Assembly (NCBI GenBank): GCA_037127255.1
Contig: JBANSL010000013.1
Coordinates: 66,347,688 to 66,411,687 of the forward strand
DNA from: Persicaria tinctoria
Lineage: Eukaryota > Streptophyta > Magnoliopsida > Caryophyllales > Polygonaceae
Direction of reading: 5' to 3'
DNA length: 64,000 bases
Of this stretch, positions 12,465 to 24,850 are shown in pieces (position 1 is the stretch's first letter; each line of letters starts with the position of its first letter). The notes under the pieces are model-generated. The model did no database searches, had not been told where the DNA came from, and saw only the letters and a program-made list of their open reading frames with translations. Position numbers and translations under genes: made by a program.

Positions 12465-13246
12465 GTTTGTATGTGTGGTTTCCATTGTTTCAGATTTTGT
12501 ACTTTTTTCTTTCAGATTTTAATGTTGACAGATTTGGAGGTAGGGTTGAAGTGCTGAACTTTTGAGCGAATCTAACAGAGGTTGAGGGTTGAACTGTTGT
12601 ATCTATGAGTGAAATTTCAGATTTACTTGTGAGCCTTCTGTTAAGATGCCCCTGCTTTATCGTCGGTGATTATCAATTCTTCTATTCACATATCAGATTT
12701 ACTTTGCTGAACTTGTGAGCTCTTGAGCCCGGTGATTATCAATTCTTCTATTCACATATCAGATTTTGGATGTATGAGTGAAATTTCAGATTTACTTGTG
12801 CTGAACTTGTGAGCTCTTGAGCCCAATTCACTTTGATATCATCTCATACCAAACGGAGATATTAGATATCGGATATCAGACTTGATACTCATATCCCTGA
12901 TATCGATAACTCATACCCATATCTGATATCGGGATATTGTGAGCTCTTGAGCCCAATTCACTTTGATATCATCTCAATTCTTCTATTGCTCCTTCTGGTT
13001 TACTATTTAGAAATTTTGCATATTTTGTCCAATTGATATGGATTCAGCTAGTTTGATTCAGTCATTGAATCGAACAGTTGAGACACGATCAAATCACTCT
13101 GTATGACACAATTATGATTATATGGGGATAATATGACTGCATGGCAACAAGTTTTCGACTTGATATTTGTCCTCAGACAGAGTTATGCATTGAGAATAAT
13201 CATTGGAATTTTGTGAAATAGTCATGAATGATTTTGCTTGATGCAG
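12465..13246 (+). other. Intron in the VRN2 leader, with internal duplications
   Basis: It is bounded by a GTTTGT donor and a GATGCAG acceptor at 13241-13246, just 5 bases before the start codon. It contains repeated modules: a GAGCTCTTGAGCCC-led block of about 40 bp at 12807 and 12938, TATCAATTCTTCTATTCACA at 12668 and 12736, and GAGCGAATCT in both the leader exon and the intron. A cluster of GATATC/GGATATC palindromes lies at 12855-12935. Confidence 0.55.
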
Positions 13247-13251
13247 GTACA

Positions 13252-16200
13252 ATGTGTCATCAAAACTCTTGTGTATCTGTTTCCGTTGAAGAGGCTGGTT
13301 CAGCTCAAGAATGCCTCTTAATTTACTGCAAGCCTGTTGAGCTCTATAATATTCTTCTACGCCGTGCTCAACATAATGTAAGTTCTTGAATTTTAGTTAA
13401 GAAGTACTTCCTCTGTATTCCTTTCTCTTGATCACCAATTGACCATATAATGGAAAATTCATATCACTTTTAGATTTTGGGTATTCAGTGCAGTTTCCCT
13501 CCACCTTTGGACGTAAATGAAGATATACTCTTTTACATAAATTTTTTTAAAATGGGACAAAGTATATAAAACTACTAAACATTTCTAAATCACCCCCTTT
13601 CATAAAAAAATCAATTGCCTTGTCAGGAAAACATTATTGTATTTAACAAGATTAGCATACCATTTTCTTTTGCTACACTTGTACATATTTTTTCCCTATT
13701 ACTTTCTTTTAACGTGCGCATTTTCTTTTTTATTTATAGCCATCGTATTTATCGAGATCTTTGAAGTACAAAGTACAAGCAAGGAAGAAGAGAAGGTAAT
13801 CGTTTTATGTTTCTGTTGTTAGGCTTGCTATACTTTTTTTTTTCCCCTTATCACGTGGAATCTTTTCATCCTTTTTACATTAGAAGAAATGGGAGAAAAT
13901 GGACATAAAACCGTATCAAGTTCTTAACCATAAACTATTTCAGCAAAAGGGAAACCTTTCCAACCAATTACTTAAATAGGGACCAGTTGAAAGGGGAGGA
14001 ACTCATTCAGGAGTTGGAAAGGTTTCCCTTTTGTTCTAACTAAACGGACTTTTTTTTTTCGCTATCAAACCCCCTTACATTGCATCCCTGCTTGGTTTAG
14101 TGAGCATTTACAATGATGACAAAAACTCTTCAAATTTCTAAATTATTTGTGGAGATTAATCTCCATCACATTCCATCGAGGTCCTTCAAGGAAAAAAAAA
14201 AAATCAAACATCTTATACCTCTTCTATACCTCTTACAGAGTCTGACTTTGGGACGATTGTTGAAGTGGAAAATACATCAAGACTTTCCAAACATCAACGT
14301 AATAACAAGTCTAACTAGCATATATTTTAAAAAGATTTTCCTCGATTGCTTTTGTTGCAATTGACCAACTCTGAATTGTAGTGCTGGTTAAATGCATGGG
14401 AACACAAGCAAAACTAAGTTGACTAAAAATTTCTAAACCTACCATCCCGATGGTCTAAAAAATTAAGATTTAGGAAATTTGTCCCTCAAGTACATTTACA
14501 ACCGCCAAATCTTCCATACCTTGGGGGATTAGCAAGTAATAACCATGTTGAACTCAGTTCAAGCAACAAAAAATTTCCCGATTCTTAGCTATATGCTCCT
14601 AATGTTAGGGCTTATTTGGATGAATAAAATGTATTCCATAGAAAGGCATATTGATCACTTATCAACAACACTTAACTTACAACGGCATTTTAAGTTAGTT
14701 AAGTCACTAATAATGCCTTGTATTCAGCAAGTGCTTTATAAGCATGGCATCCAAGTGATCCAACATACACTTATTTAGATAATCCAAGCCTTTGCGGTAT
14801 GCACCCTTTCTTGTCAGGGATGTAGTTTTGATAAACTCCAAAGTTATGAATTTCCACCACGTGAGCAAGATAGCCCGGTTGTTAGATATAAAACTGAGAT
14901 TAGGTTTAACTAGCAAACACACACGAATGCAGGGTATTGAACACAGAGGCAAATTTCCTCAGCACTACTAATCATTCCCCAAGAGAGCATCCATGCCTTG
15001 CAGCCATGGCCAAACTTAATGCCTTTATGCATTGCAGCCATGGCCAAACTTAATGCCTTTATGCACTGGCCAAACCTTATATCTTCTGTTGCATTCCGAA
15101 ATACGCTAGTTTCTTCACTTGAATTCTTTCTCAGATTATTCTTTGTTTTTTTTTGTAGCAAATATCCGTCTCAGTGTTTGAGTGCCCAATAACTACACCA
15201 ATAATCTTGCTCATCCTGTAAAAAGTTTTCATATTGTCCAGACCTGAACATGTCTTTATCCTTTTTTTTTCCTAGTATATAAATATTTATTTCAATACAA
15301 TTTCCCACACAGTGACATACATTTGCATTCTTCTAGCCATCGTATATATTTATACACCCTCCATTAATTAAAACATATCACTTTAGAGTTTTGCACAATT
15401 TTTAAGAAAACAAACAAAAATTACCCTTGTAATGATTAGGGATTTGTTAGTTGTAGTTCTCAATAAAGTGAAAAAGTAAAGTAATAATTAGGGGTATAAG
15501 GGTATTTTTGTTTGCTTTGATTTGCTTTCTTAAAAAATGTGCAAATATGTATAAAACAACATGTTTTAATTAACGGAGGGAGTACTACTTTTTTACTTTT
15601 TTGAAAATTACAACTAACATCTACCTAATCTTTACAAGGACAATTTTGTAAAGTAGGTGGCAAAATACCTAAAATGACATACTTTTCTTTACAAGATTTA
15701 CTTTATAAAACATGTTTTAATTAACAAAGGGAGTATTTCTTAAAAAAATTATATTAGTTTTGTGTAATTCCTCCACTGTATTATGTTTAGGTTGACGAAT
15801 GGAAATGTAATCTTCAACTATAAAGACGGAGATAGCTTATTCCGAAGGTCTGAAGGTATGGTGGTCCGTCTAAAATTCCCCTTTTTTTTAAAACTTTGTT
15901 GTCATTGTTTTGGACAAGTTTAACAGCCACTAATAGAGTAATAGATTAGTGCTATTTAGTTTTTTATTACCTTTTTTTGCACATACCTTTTCTAAACATA
16001 CATGTTGGTTTCTTTTGTTTTATAGTCATTATTATAATTTTTTTTTGTGATGAAACTAATTAAAATATCCCATGCTTTTGGGGAGGTGTTACCAAAGTAC
16101 CACGACTCTTTTATCCCACCTAAAGTTAGGCAAAAAAGGCCGACATGACATGAAATATACGAAATTAAGATCTTGATGTATTTCGGATGACATTAAGTTG

Positions 16201-19200
16201 TTTTCATGACAATGATGCCTTTTTGTCGATTCCATGTCAGCCTTGTTGGTCGGATTTTTTTTATTTTTGGAGAAAAGAACCGTGGTACTTTGTTACTAGT
16301 TCCCCCAAAGATTAGGGCATTTTTGTTACACTTGAAGGCGGGGATATGTTTTTACTACTTCCCCAAAAGTGAGGATATTTTAATTAGTTTCACCCTTTTT
16401 GTTTTGGATTTGAAAATGGTTTTCTTTGCTTTATTGCTATATGCTGTAGCTATAGCCAGGGACTTTCCATGCCCCTTTTGTTTTATGGGATGTATGAATT
16501 TCTATTTTAGTTACTTTTTTATTGGCTCCGAAAATGACTTCATTTACTTAATTGATACATGCAGTGACTAGAGAGTTTTCATGCCCCTTTTGCTTGACGA
16601 GATGTGCGAGCTTCAAGGTAGGGAGCTTTACTGGTTTCATACACATCATCTTATGATTAACGTGGGATTTTTGCTTTCATCAAAGATTGGTAATAAACTA
16701 TAGGATTTGTGAAGAGGTATATTAGTTCCATGCGGTCTAGAAAGTTGATCTTATATTGATCCACTTGCACCAAAGTGAACTCTCTATGTCATCGAAATCA
16801 TTAATAAATTAAAAGAAACCAAATATGTCTATTCTTTACTAAAAGTATGAGTGCAGACTTTCAAGGTTACACCATGTATCTATCAATAAAATTCACAAAA
16901 AAGGCAGAAACCAGAATATACTGTATCTGCATTTGTGCTTCTGCAAGATAGATTATGCTGTGTAAAAACAGGAGGCTCTCTCTTTAAATACACCATCAGG
17001 TTACCAATGTTCCACATAGCAGTAATACAACCCTTTCTTCAGCTTATTACACCTCCAAGGACATTCATAGTCCATCCCATTTCTTGTTTTGAGTCTGAAG
17101 GAGAATGAACAGATCAGCGTTTAAAAAAGCACTAGGCGACTCTAGGCAATGGACCTCCCATCTGCCTAGGTGCTCCCTGATGCTTTTCATGCAAACATAG
17201 AAAGAAGTTTGAAGGTAGAGGAAGAAAAAGAAGGGAGAAGGAAGATTTTTTGATTTGTTTTGAATGTAAGAAGAGAAGGGAAGAAGGGTTGAGGAAGATG
17301 TTGCATTGAGAGTTTTTGATATCTATAATACATCTCAGTATATTTTGCTACCTGGGGGTCAAGGTGTACACATCCATTCCCAGAACAAACTGGGGGGATT
17401 TTGTGTTTTTTTTTTTTATACCATTAACAATAAAAAATTGAAAGGAATACTAAAAGAACATTTTAATTATAGGAATGAAAGGATTTTAAAATTCTATCCA
17501 TTTTGGAAAGAGTTCTGATATCTATAATACTAAAAGAGTTTTTGATATCTATAATACATCTCAGTATATCTTGCCACCTGGAGGTCAAGGTGTATGCATC
17601 CATTCGCAGAACAAGCTGGGAGGATTTTGTAGTTTTTTTTATATCTTTAATAATAAACAAATTGAAGGGAATACTAAAAGAACCTATTTTAATTATAGGT
17701 ATGAAAGGATTTTATTTTAAAATTCTATTCATTTTGGAAAGGAATACTGAAAGGAAAGAGATTTTAATCATACGTATGACAAGAAAGGAAAGAGATTCTT
17801 TCAAAACACTACCATTTTTGGAAATATGTGGAAAGTGGGTAAGGCGAGGGTCTTTGGCTGCCTGGCCTCCTAGCAAACGCATGATCGCAAGCCCCTTGCC
17901 TAAGGCTAGGCAGGCGCTGGCTATGCTTAGGCGCCTAGGTCTATGCACCCGTGCCTCACCTTTTCACTCATTGTAACAGACAATGATAAGATTCTAATGA
18001 TGGGGTATGGAAGTTACTCCACGGCCTTCATTGTCACTATAATCTGCAGTCCTATTGCATGTTTTTATAGGTTTTTTTTTTCTGGATAAATTTTTTAACT
18101 TTCAACTTTGTTACTGTCTTTTATTTGCAGGGCCTTCGTTATCACTTGACATCAACACATGACCTTTTCCAATTTGAATTCTGGGTTGGGCACCTAAATT
18201 CTGAATTGAAATATTGTTATTGAACTTTTAAGCTTACAGCTAACCGACTTCCGAATATAGGCATCAGAAGAGTATCAAGCTATCAATGTCTCTGTTAAAG
18301 TTGGTGACTTGCAATCAGAGGTAATAAATGCTAAATGGTCATATGCTTAACATATATACACAAAGGAGTGAAGTGTGAATGTGCAACTTGTCAAAGCTCT
18401 AAAATCCAATTTTTGAAGCACTAAGGTTGTATTTAGCTATCAGTGCAAATGTATGAATAGCTATCTTTACCCGTCCAAACATACTAAGTGGATCAACAAA
18501 CAAAATCTCTTTAAGTGAGTAAGTATCCTCTGTCCAAACCCGATAACAGTCATTAGCTTACCGTCATTAGTCATAATCTCTCCAACATCAATGCTCCTAG
18601 GATCATGAGCCATGGCTAGCAATCACTTACAAGCCAGTAGATTTATATCTGTATTCGTTCCAGCTAGTCGGACTCCTTATTTCAGAAATAGGTCCAACTT
18701 GTTCAAAACGTATCCAATACCTTAAATAAACTCATAGTTACGCTTAGCGGGTCATCATCTCAGGAGAATATCTTACCTTCCTTGATAAATTGGGGGCCTG
18801 AGCCTAATGAGATTCGTAACCATATGAAAGAGAAATGAGCTTACACATCCACTCTATACAGTCACACCTCTCTCAGCTCGTGGCATTTTTATAGAAGTTA
18901 AAACTCATGCTGAGTTTGATCCTTTCTGCTAGTTACTCTTCATAATATCTTCCTTCCATTTACTTAAAAGTGGTGGGAAATTTTTTATTTATTTATGGAA
19001 AAATAACTCAAAATAATACGAATTGTCAACTTTCAACTGAAAAAATATGAACTTTAGTTTTAACTAATCCATGTATAAACTACGCTTATATTAAACCAAA
19101 ACAATATGGTTCTCAATTCCGGCTATTTTTTCGCCAAAAATTGTTGGAATTGAGAACCCTTTTCTTTTGGGTTAATTTGAAGAAGGTGTTTTGGCGGGCG

Positions 19201-21523
19201 AAATCATATCCTAAGGAGAAGGTATTTTGGATGGCAAAATCGTCGGAAAAATAGACACAATTGAGAAGCATATTGTTTTGGGTTAATATGGGCATACTTC
19301 GTACATGGGTTGGTTAAAAATAAAGTTCGTATATTTTTGGTTAAAAGTTGATACTTCATACTCCATCCGTTAATTAAAACTTGTCGTTTTAGAAAGTAAA
19401 TCTTGTTAAGAAAAACTTGTAATTTTAGATATTTTGTCATCTACTTTACGAAATTGCCCTTGTAATGATTAGATAGTTGTTAGTTGTAGTTTTTGATAAA
19501 GTAAAAAAGTAGAGTAATAATTAGGGGTATAAGTGTATTTTGTTTGTTTTCTTAATAAGTGTATAAATTTCTAAAATGACAAGTTTTAATTAACAGAGGG
19601 AGTATTATTTTGAGTTATTTTTCCTTTATTTATCTTACCTATATTTTGCAGATACTAGGACTAGTGAAATTCATTGATCTGCGGAATAGGGTATAGTCAT
19701 GTTTGTGTTGATTGTTGGAACTTCAAGATCAAATATTTCTTGTGTTCAAACGTCACTCCAGCCGTTGTCTTATCACATATTGGTTTGCCCTGTTCTGCAG
19801 GTTAATACAAATGGGGTTGAATCCCGACTGCAGTCGTATTGCTTTTTGTAAGTTTATTCATTGAAAACTGCATATATTATTTTTGAGTCTAAATTATAAT
19901 AATAAATGAAGGGTTTAAAGACAGCAATTTTGTGAACAGGTCAAAGCCTCGCAAACGAAGAAGAGAAGAGAATCCACTTGACAATGTCAAGAATGTGCAT
20001 CTATTTGTTGTAGAGCCTGACTGGGTTCTTAATAATAGTGAAAACACACGCAAATGCCCCATCAAAAGTGATGAAGGTGCCAATTCTCTCTTTCTGATCT
20101 AATACCAGTTCTGAAATATTTTGAAACATAGTTCGCTAGGTTAGTTTTCCATCATGAACTTAAAGTTTTGTCCAAAGATGGCCGACTTTTTATTTGCATG
20201 GCTAGTAGAGGAATTTTTAAGGCATGTATCAATTTTACACGTGGAAAAGCATAAGCCAACTTGTAGACTACATATAGCATATATGATCAAGTATACATAT
20301 CAGTGCTTGATGCAAGAATCATTGGGAGATTGTTGCTCTTTTAAGATTTTCAATATTCCCCTACAAGATGAGACTCCCCTGGAATAATATATAAGCATAT
20401 GCTCGATGCTTGCATACTTAGCTTTGAAGGGAGCTTAATGGAGTTTCATGTGGGAGTGCAGATATTGCCCATACACTTAATTATAGATGCTTTGGCTATA
20501 TTGATGTTTATGTGCAATAAGAAAAGAATTTTTTATAATTTTCCAACCAAAAATGATAAGTTGGTTACTAAAAAAAACCTCTTCGGACAGATTGATATTC
20601 AAAAGCTCTGGCAACATTAGGATATTAAAAGCTCCGGTACACAAATAACCCCCTTTCCTTGTTGAATTTGGCCTAACCGTGTTTATGGTTCACAACTAGT
20701 TTTAACGCAATTTACCAAATAATATTGATTTGCACGCTATTCCCCACCTTTACATTCCCAACATGAAGAAACTAATGTCTTAGGTGAATTTCTGTGGCAA
20801 AATTGAATTGAAGGATCAAATGAATTTCCGTGGCAAAATTGAATCATGGATCACTGCATGTATAACAAATCAAGCTTAACCAGACTATAAACAACACATA
20901 CACAAACCCAAACTTCTGTGGGAAAATGGGTAGAGTATTTTTTAATACCAAAAAAATCAGGTTTATGCATATTTTTGCGATATATCTTGTCTAGAAGTTG
21001 TTGGACTGCTAATAATTAGTTAGCGTATTGCTGCATGTTTGTGTTGATAAGAGGTACTCTTGATTTTGTTATTGGTTCATGTTTTAGTTGAAGAGGCACA
21101 TGGATCATCACATAATGAGTTAGAATTACCAGATTCAATGTCTGGGGGACAGAACCTGCTTGAGACACGTGGTGCAAAGTGTGCAGAACCTGCTTTGGAC
21201 AACCTTGATCCTGTTGGTATGCCAGTTGCACGAGCTCAGACCTATGAAGACACAGAATGTTCTCAGATTGCATGTACAGACCAAGCTTCACTACTTCAGA
21301 ATGCAAAGTCAAGAAAGGTTTCCCTGGAGCGGGCAGATTCTAAAAAGTATGGATCATTTTATCAAATTTGTCTTTGAGGTTTTGTCTCACCATTATGTTA
21401 TTTATAGCTCTTAATATGAGGAAGCTTTAGCTTTTGGTATGCTTTGTTGCCTCCACATGATTTGAATGAAACAACCCTCCACTTTGTGCTGATTACCTTC
21501 CTAAGATTCCTTTCTTGTTTGTT

Positions 21524-21554
<31 letters not shown>

Positions 21555-23740
21555 GTGGGGTGGGGGTGTTGGGTTGAATGAGAGAGTAGGGAGAGCAGAG
21601 GGCTTATATGCATCTTATCATCTTCGAGGCTGCTTGAATTTTAGATAAAGAGGTGGTATTTTAAATGAATATTTGCAACCATAATGGTAGATAAAGAGGT
21701 GGTATTGGTAGCAAGTACTGGCTGCTTGCTTTGAGAAAATTTGACCCTTATAAAGAGGGAGTATTTCTTTTGGTTTATCCTATCTTTATATTGTTTATGT
21801 GCATCTAAGTATTTGTTATTCTTCTAGCACCCCTGTCCAGTGTTTGCCATTTTGAATCACATTTGTATTTTATCTTATTTTTAATGCCAGTGGTGCACTC
21901 CTCCAGAAGCGACAGTTCTACCACTCTCATAGAGCTCAAGTAATCATTTACTTTCTTAAAAGCTGCTCTTCCATTTCATTTTGTTTCGGTTTATTTTTTA
22001 ATCCTGATGTGTATTTCGTCATAGTATTTTGGGGAAGGTGATTGTCGTATCTTCTTTGCTATTTAAGACTCTAAATTATGAATCTCCCAGTCCTGGATAC
22101 TGATTTCTATATTGTTCACTTGTTCAGTAGCTGTTATATCACCATTGGGTTGATAATAACATTACCCTTGAAATAAGTGTTTTCTGTCAGTAGAGAGCTT
22201 AATCTGCTTACATTTTCTGATTTGAAAATGCTGCTTTATCTTATAACAGATCAAAATGTTTGAATCGATTGTTTGGTAGACTGGATGCCAATTTCTTATG
22301 ATCAATTAAGTCCTGAAATTCTGAATACTGCTGATTCTTTTCTTTCTGATATTTGGTTGGCGTTGGAAGCCGATGGCTATGGAACAAGTTTTGGCTGATA
22401 GAGATAGCGAGGATGAAATTGACTATGCCATTGCCGATCTTGAAGATAGAAGGGTATGTATTAACCCAGAATCTCTAATAATGGTTCAAGTTTTGTTTAA
22501 TCCATATAGATTTTGTAGATTGCAATGCGATCTTTTTACTTAATTATAGATTTTACCATTCACTCTATGCTTTTGACACTATGGAGGAAGAAACATAGTT
22601 TTTTTGGGGGATTATTTTTATCCATGATTAAAAAAAAACTGTTAAAAAGTATATAGTAGCAGCATTTCTATGCCATTTGATTATTTTTAGTGTCTTAGTT
22701 TATCATGATCCATCTTTATTCATTTCAACATCTGAAACATTTTTAGCAATAGAAGAATGCAAAATTAGAAACTATCCCTCGTGAGTCTTGACCTATTATG
22801 TTTACTGGAATCAATTGTTTGATGTCACGGTTGAGAACCTTTTGATCTGCAGTGGAAAAGTACCTAGTCTTTCAATTACTTGAAGCGCAAGGTTTTATCC
22901 CCCAAATCAAACTTTCAAATGATTGATAGGTTTACTTACCATTGTAATCAGTTTTCATTTATAGGTTCTTGTGGGTGCTTTCTTTGGGTATGTTGATCTC
23001 TTGACATGTTCTTTGGTGAAGATTAACTGAACTATAATGTGGTTTTCAGATGCTTGATGATTTTGTGGATGTGACCAAGGATGAGAAACATCTAATGCAC
23101 CTGTGGAACTCTTTTGTCAGAAAGCAAAAGTAAGTTGTTTCAAGTGACCTCCTTATTGTCTTATTTTTTTTCCTTTTTATCTTGTATAAATTTGTTTCGT
23201 GCATTCTTAATTATTACCAATCCTTTTACATTTCCAGAAGTGTCACAAATGGCTTTTTCTAATAAACTTTTTAACACTCTGTACGTCCAGGGTCTTGGCA
23301 GATGGTCACATTTCCTGGGCCTGTGAGGCATTTCTACAACTTCATGGGCAAGAGCTAGTTCAAAACTCAGCTCTTTTCTGGTAATGCTGCTATTATGTTC
23401 TGTACCATCTGTCCAAGATCTTTTCCGTGATTTCTGATTGTCCAGCAAAGAAAGGATAATGCTTTGAAATTATTACTTCGATTGTTGATAATCGTTGTGG
23501 ATTTTATATTATCAACAGAAGAGTTACTGCTTGGTTTGATATTTTTTCTTTCTCAGTTGATCTTATTGAATGCTTGGTGACCTTAGGTGCTGGAAGTTGT
23601 TTATGATCAAACTGTGGAACCATGGCCTTATAGATGCCAATATAATGAACACCTGCAGCCTGATTCTTCAGAAGTATCAGGACGAGGCTGTAGAGACTAA
23701 AAATAGCCCGAAACAAGGGCTCCCACATCATGGAGTTTGA
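13252..23740 (+). CDS. VRN2: VRN2-like Polycomb (VEF-domain) protein, 14 coding exons
   Basis: The predicted product is a 437-aa subunit of the plant PRC2 complex, which maintains H3K27 methylation in the nucleus (VRN2, EMF2 and FIS2 share this role). Coding exons: 13252-13377, 13740-13795, 15791-15855, 16565-16617, 18131-18184, 18261-18320, 19801-19847, 19940-20076, 21088-21346, 21891-21939, 22370-22453, 23050-23129, 23291-23380, 23587-23740. All splice GT-AG and keep one frame. Residues 26-60 carry the N-terminal cap (YCKPVELYNI, KVQARKKRR). A C2H2 finger has Cys89, Cys92, His105, His110. A basic patch KPRKRRR lies near 173-179. The C-terminal VEF domain (about 286-420) has RQFYHSHRAQ, DRDSEDE, MLDDFVDVTKDEK and KLWNHGL. 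Exon 2 joins directly to the NVIFNYK exon, skipping the middle block of EMF2, so the layout and length are those of VRN2. No disabling change is seen. FIS2-like function cannot be excluded from sequence alone. Confidence 0.93.
13906..15690 (+). repeat. Repeat in VRN2 intron 2 (single-unit copy)
   Basis: Intron 2 is about 2 kb, and most of it matches 1-2690. This copy has one core unit (14068-14960), where the upstream copy has two. It has a private 34-bp tandem duplication (about 14996-15065, GCAGCCATGGCCAAACTTAA twice) and a private MITE. It does not disturb the splice signals. Confidence 0.8.
15353..15585. mobile_element. Stowaway-like MITE in VRN2 intron 2
   Basis: The left end is CCCTCCATTAATTAAAAC and the right end GTTTTAATTAACGGAGGGAG, next to TA. 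The interior matches the MITEs at 19359-19604 and 6901-7336. The equivalent place in the upstream copy (about 2590) has only a short remnant. A further half-element end (TTTTAATTAACAAAGGGAGT) lies at 15713-15732. Confidence 0.75.
16075..16312. mobile_element. Foldback MITE in VRN2 intron 3
   Basis: About 30-bp imperfect inverted repeats: CTTTTGGGGAGGTGTTACC then AAAGTACCACG on the left, and the complement of CTTTGGGGGAACTAGTAAC with AAAGTACCACGG on the right. A second inner inverted pair (GGCCGACATGACATG and CATGTCAGCC) gives a long hairpin. The TSD is not clear, so the superfamily is open. Confidence 0.6.
16450..16505 (+). pseudogene. Decayed duplicate of the VRN2 zinc-finger exon
   Basis: This lies 112 bp upstream of the real exon 4 (16565-16617) and is clearly its tandem copy. 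It still encodes RDFPCPFCFMGC against REFSCPFCLTRC, with an AG acceptor in the same phase (16448-16449). It has no GT donor where exon 4 has AAGGTAGG, so it cannot be spliced in as a normal cassette. Flanking intron bases (GAAAATG, TTACTTAATTGATA) are also duplicated. Confidence 0.7.
17113..17972. repeat. Repeat-rich insertion in VRN2 intron 4
   Basis: The flanks are rich in AGGCGCCTAG-type motifs (17130-17180 and 17840-17960) that face each other as loose inverted ends. Between them is a tandem duplication with a period of about 230 bp (GAGTTTTTGATATCTATAAT at 17307 and again at 17540). It looks like a non-autonomous DNA transposon, but I found no clear TSD. The remainder of intron 4 up to 18130 shows nothing else. 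Confidence 0.45.
18321..19358 (+). other. VRN2 intron 6, first part: nothing recognised
   Basis: Non-coding. 18760-18900 looks like a fragment of a dispersed repeat, but I cannot assign it. Confidence 0.4.
19359..19604. mobile_element. Stowaway-like MITE in VRN2 intron 6
   Basis: Ends CTCCATCCGTTAATTAAAAC and GTTTTAATTAACAGAGGGAG form near-perfect inverted repeats next to TA, extending inward to CTTGTCGTTTTAGA and its inverse. It is the best-preserved member of the family present three times here. Confidence 0.8.
21517..21570. repeat. Poly-T / poly-G tract in VRN2 intron 9
   Basis: About 23 T are followed by 10 G and GGGTGGGGTGGGGG. It is low complexity and could form a G-quadruplex; its length is prone to assembly error. 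Confidence 0.7.
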
Positions 23741-24392
23741 TGATCTTCTATTGTGAAATAAGACGACGGGTTTCCAATCTGTAATTCTTCCCTGGTGTTC
23801 ATTTTCTGATGCAGTTGCCAAAATTTGGACGCATCAAACATTCATTTGGTTCAGAAAGCTGAGGGTAATCCCGACATTATTTGTTCCATTTGATGTAGTT
23901 ATTGTAATACAATACATTGCATCAAACTAATCGATTGTGTTGTGCACAAATCACACCCATTCTGATACCAAATGTGTACATCACATCCATATTTAAGTTG
24001 ATGATTGGGTTAGAAAGTGGGATAAGACAAAGGATCTTCACTAGTGCATTTGAAGAGTTTAGTCTTAATTCCTGCCCATCTATTAATGTTGTTTGTTTAC
24101 CCCTGATTTTTAAGTAACTGTTGTTTTCTAATTATGTATTATGTGGTACTTCTTAGGGCGCATTTGTTAGGAGACGAAAGAATGAAAAGGAAAGGAATTA
24201 AATTTTACACATAACATGTCTATGATTGTCATTTTTTGTGAGCTAGAGACGGGGGTGAGGAAAATTATTCGAACATTATAGGGAAATAGTTACACTCTGA
24301 AATTAGAGAAAGAAATGTGGGAAAATGTATAAAATTTTGTATGAAAAATGGGAGAATGAGTATAATGGTTATAATAGTGACTAATGAATCTT
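23741..24392 (+). other. VRN2 3' UTR and downstream spacer
   Basis: Non-coding sequence after the stop. AATACAAT-like signals near 23910 could serve polyadenylation, but the transcript end is not determined. No other gene is seen before the duplicated block begins at about 24393. Confidence 0.4.
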
Positions 24393-24639
24393 AACTTAAA
24401 TATAGACTAGATTTATGAAGGTAAATCATTACCTTTCTTTACCAAAAACAAATGGGAGGTTAGTTCTTACTAGCCATGCCAAACATCTGGATATCCTTGT
24501 ATCCTACTTTCCTAAATTCACCTCGGTCATTAACAATTCTTTGAATTTTACAATTCTTCTCAACCACTGCCCAATTATACCAATCAAACTATAGGTTAAC
24601 TATATATAAATAGGTCCTAGTTTATTTTTTATTCTAATT

Positions 24640-24850
24640 TTTTATAAATACGATATAACGTAACTTTTGGTAGTAAACCTCGTACACATAATCGAGTTGT
24701 GAAGAACCATAAACTAGGCAAACCTGGCTTGTGATGGTAGACTTACTTTTTGTTTGCATCAAACTAAAGGGATCGAGACATGAATTAAACCCGAAACCCC
24801 TTCCAACATCCCACACTATGCTCACCAACCTAACTAGAGTACCTTTTTTT
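24640..24850 (-). mobile_element. Old SINE-like insertion inside LINE copy B
   Basis: It is the counterpart of 2905-3170. The minus strand shows TAGTTAGGTTGGTGAG (box A-like) and CGGGTTTAATTC (box B-like) about 40 bp apart, as in a tRNA-derived head. Confidence 0.45.

Noticed and set aside
13796..15790. Missing EMF2-type middle exons in VRN2 intron 2
   Set aside because: I looked for the long EMF2 middle block and found only repeat sequence. The phase join and the length of 437 residues fit VRN2, so nothing is missing.
19652..19690. A 39-bp phase-0 candidate exon between VRN2 exons 6 and 7 (ILGLVKFIDLRNR) with AG and GT borders
   Set aside because: Joining exon 6 directly to exon 7 matches the family better (NVSVK then an acidic linker then SKPRKRR); the extra 13 hydrophobic residues have no counterpart I know. 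It could be a rare cassette, but I left it out of the model.
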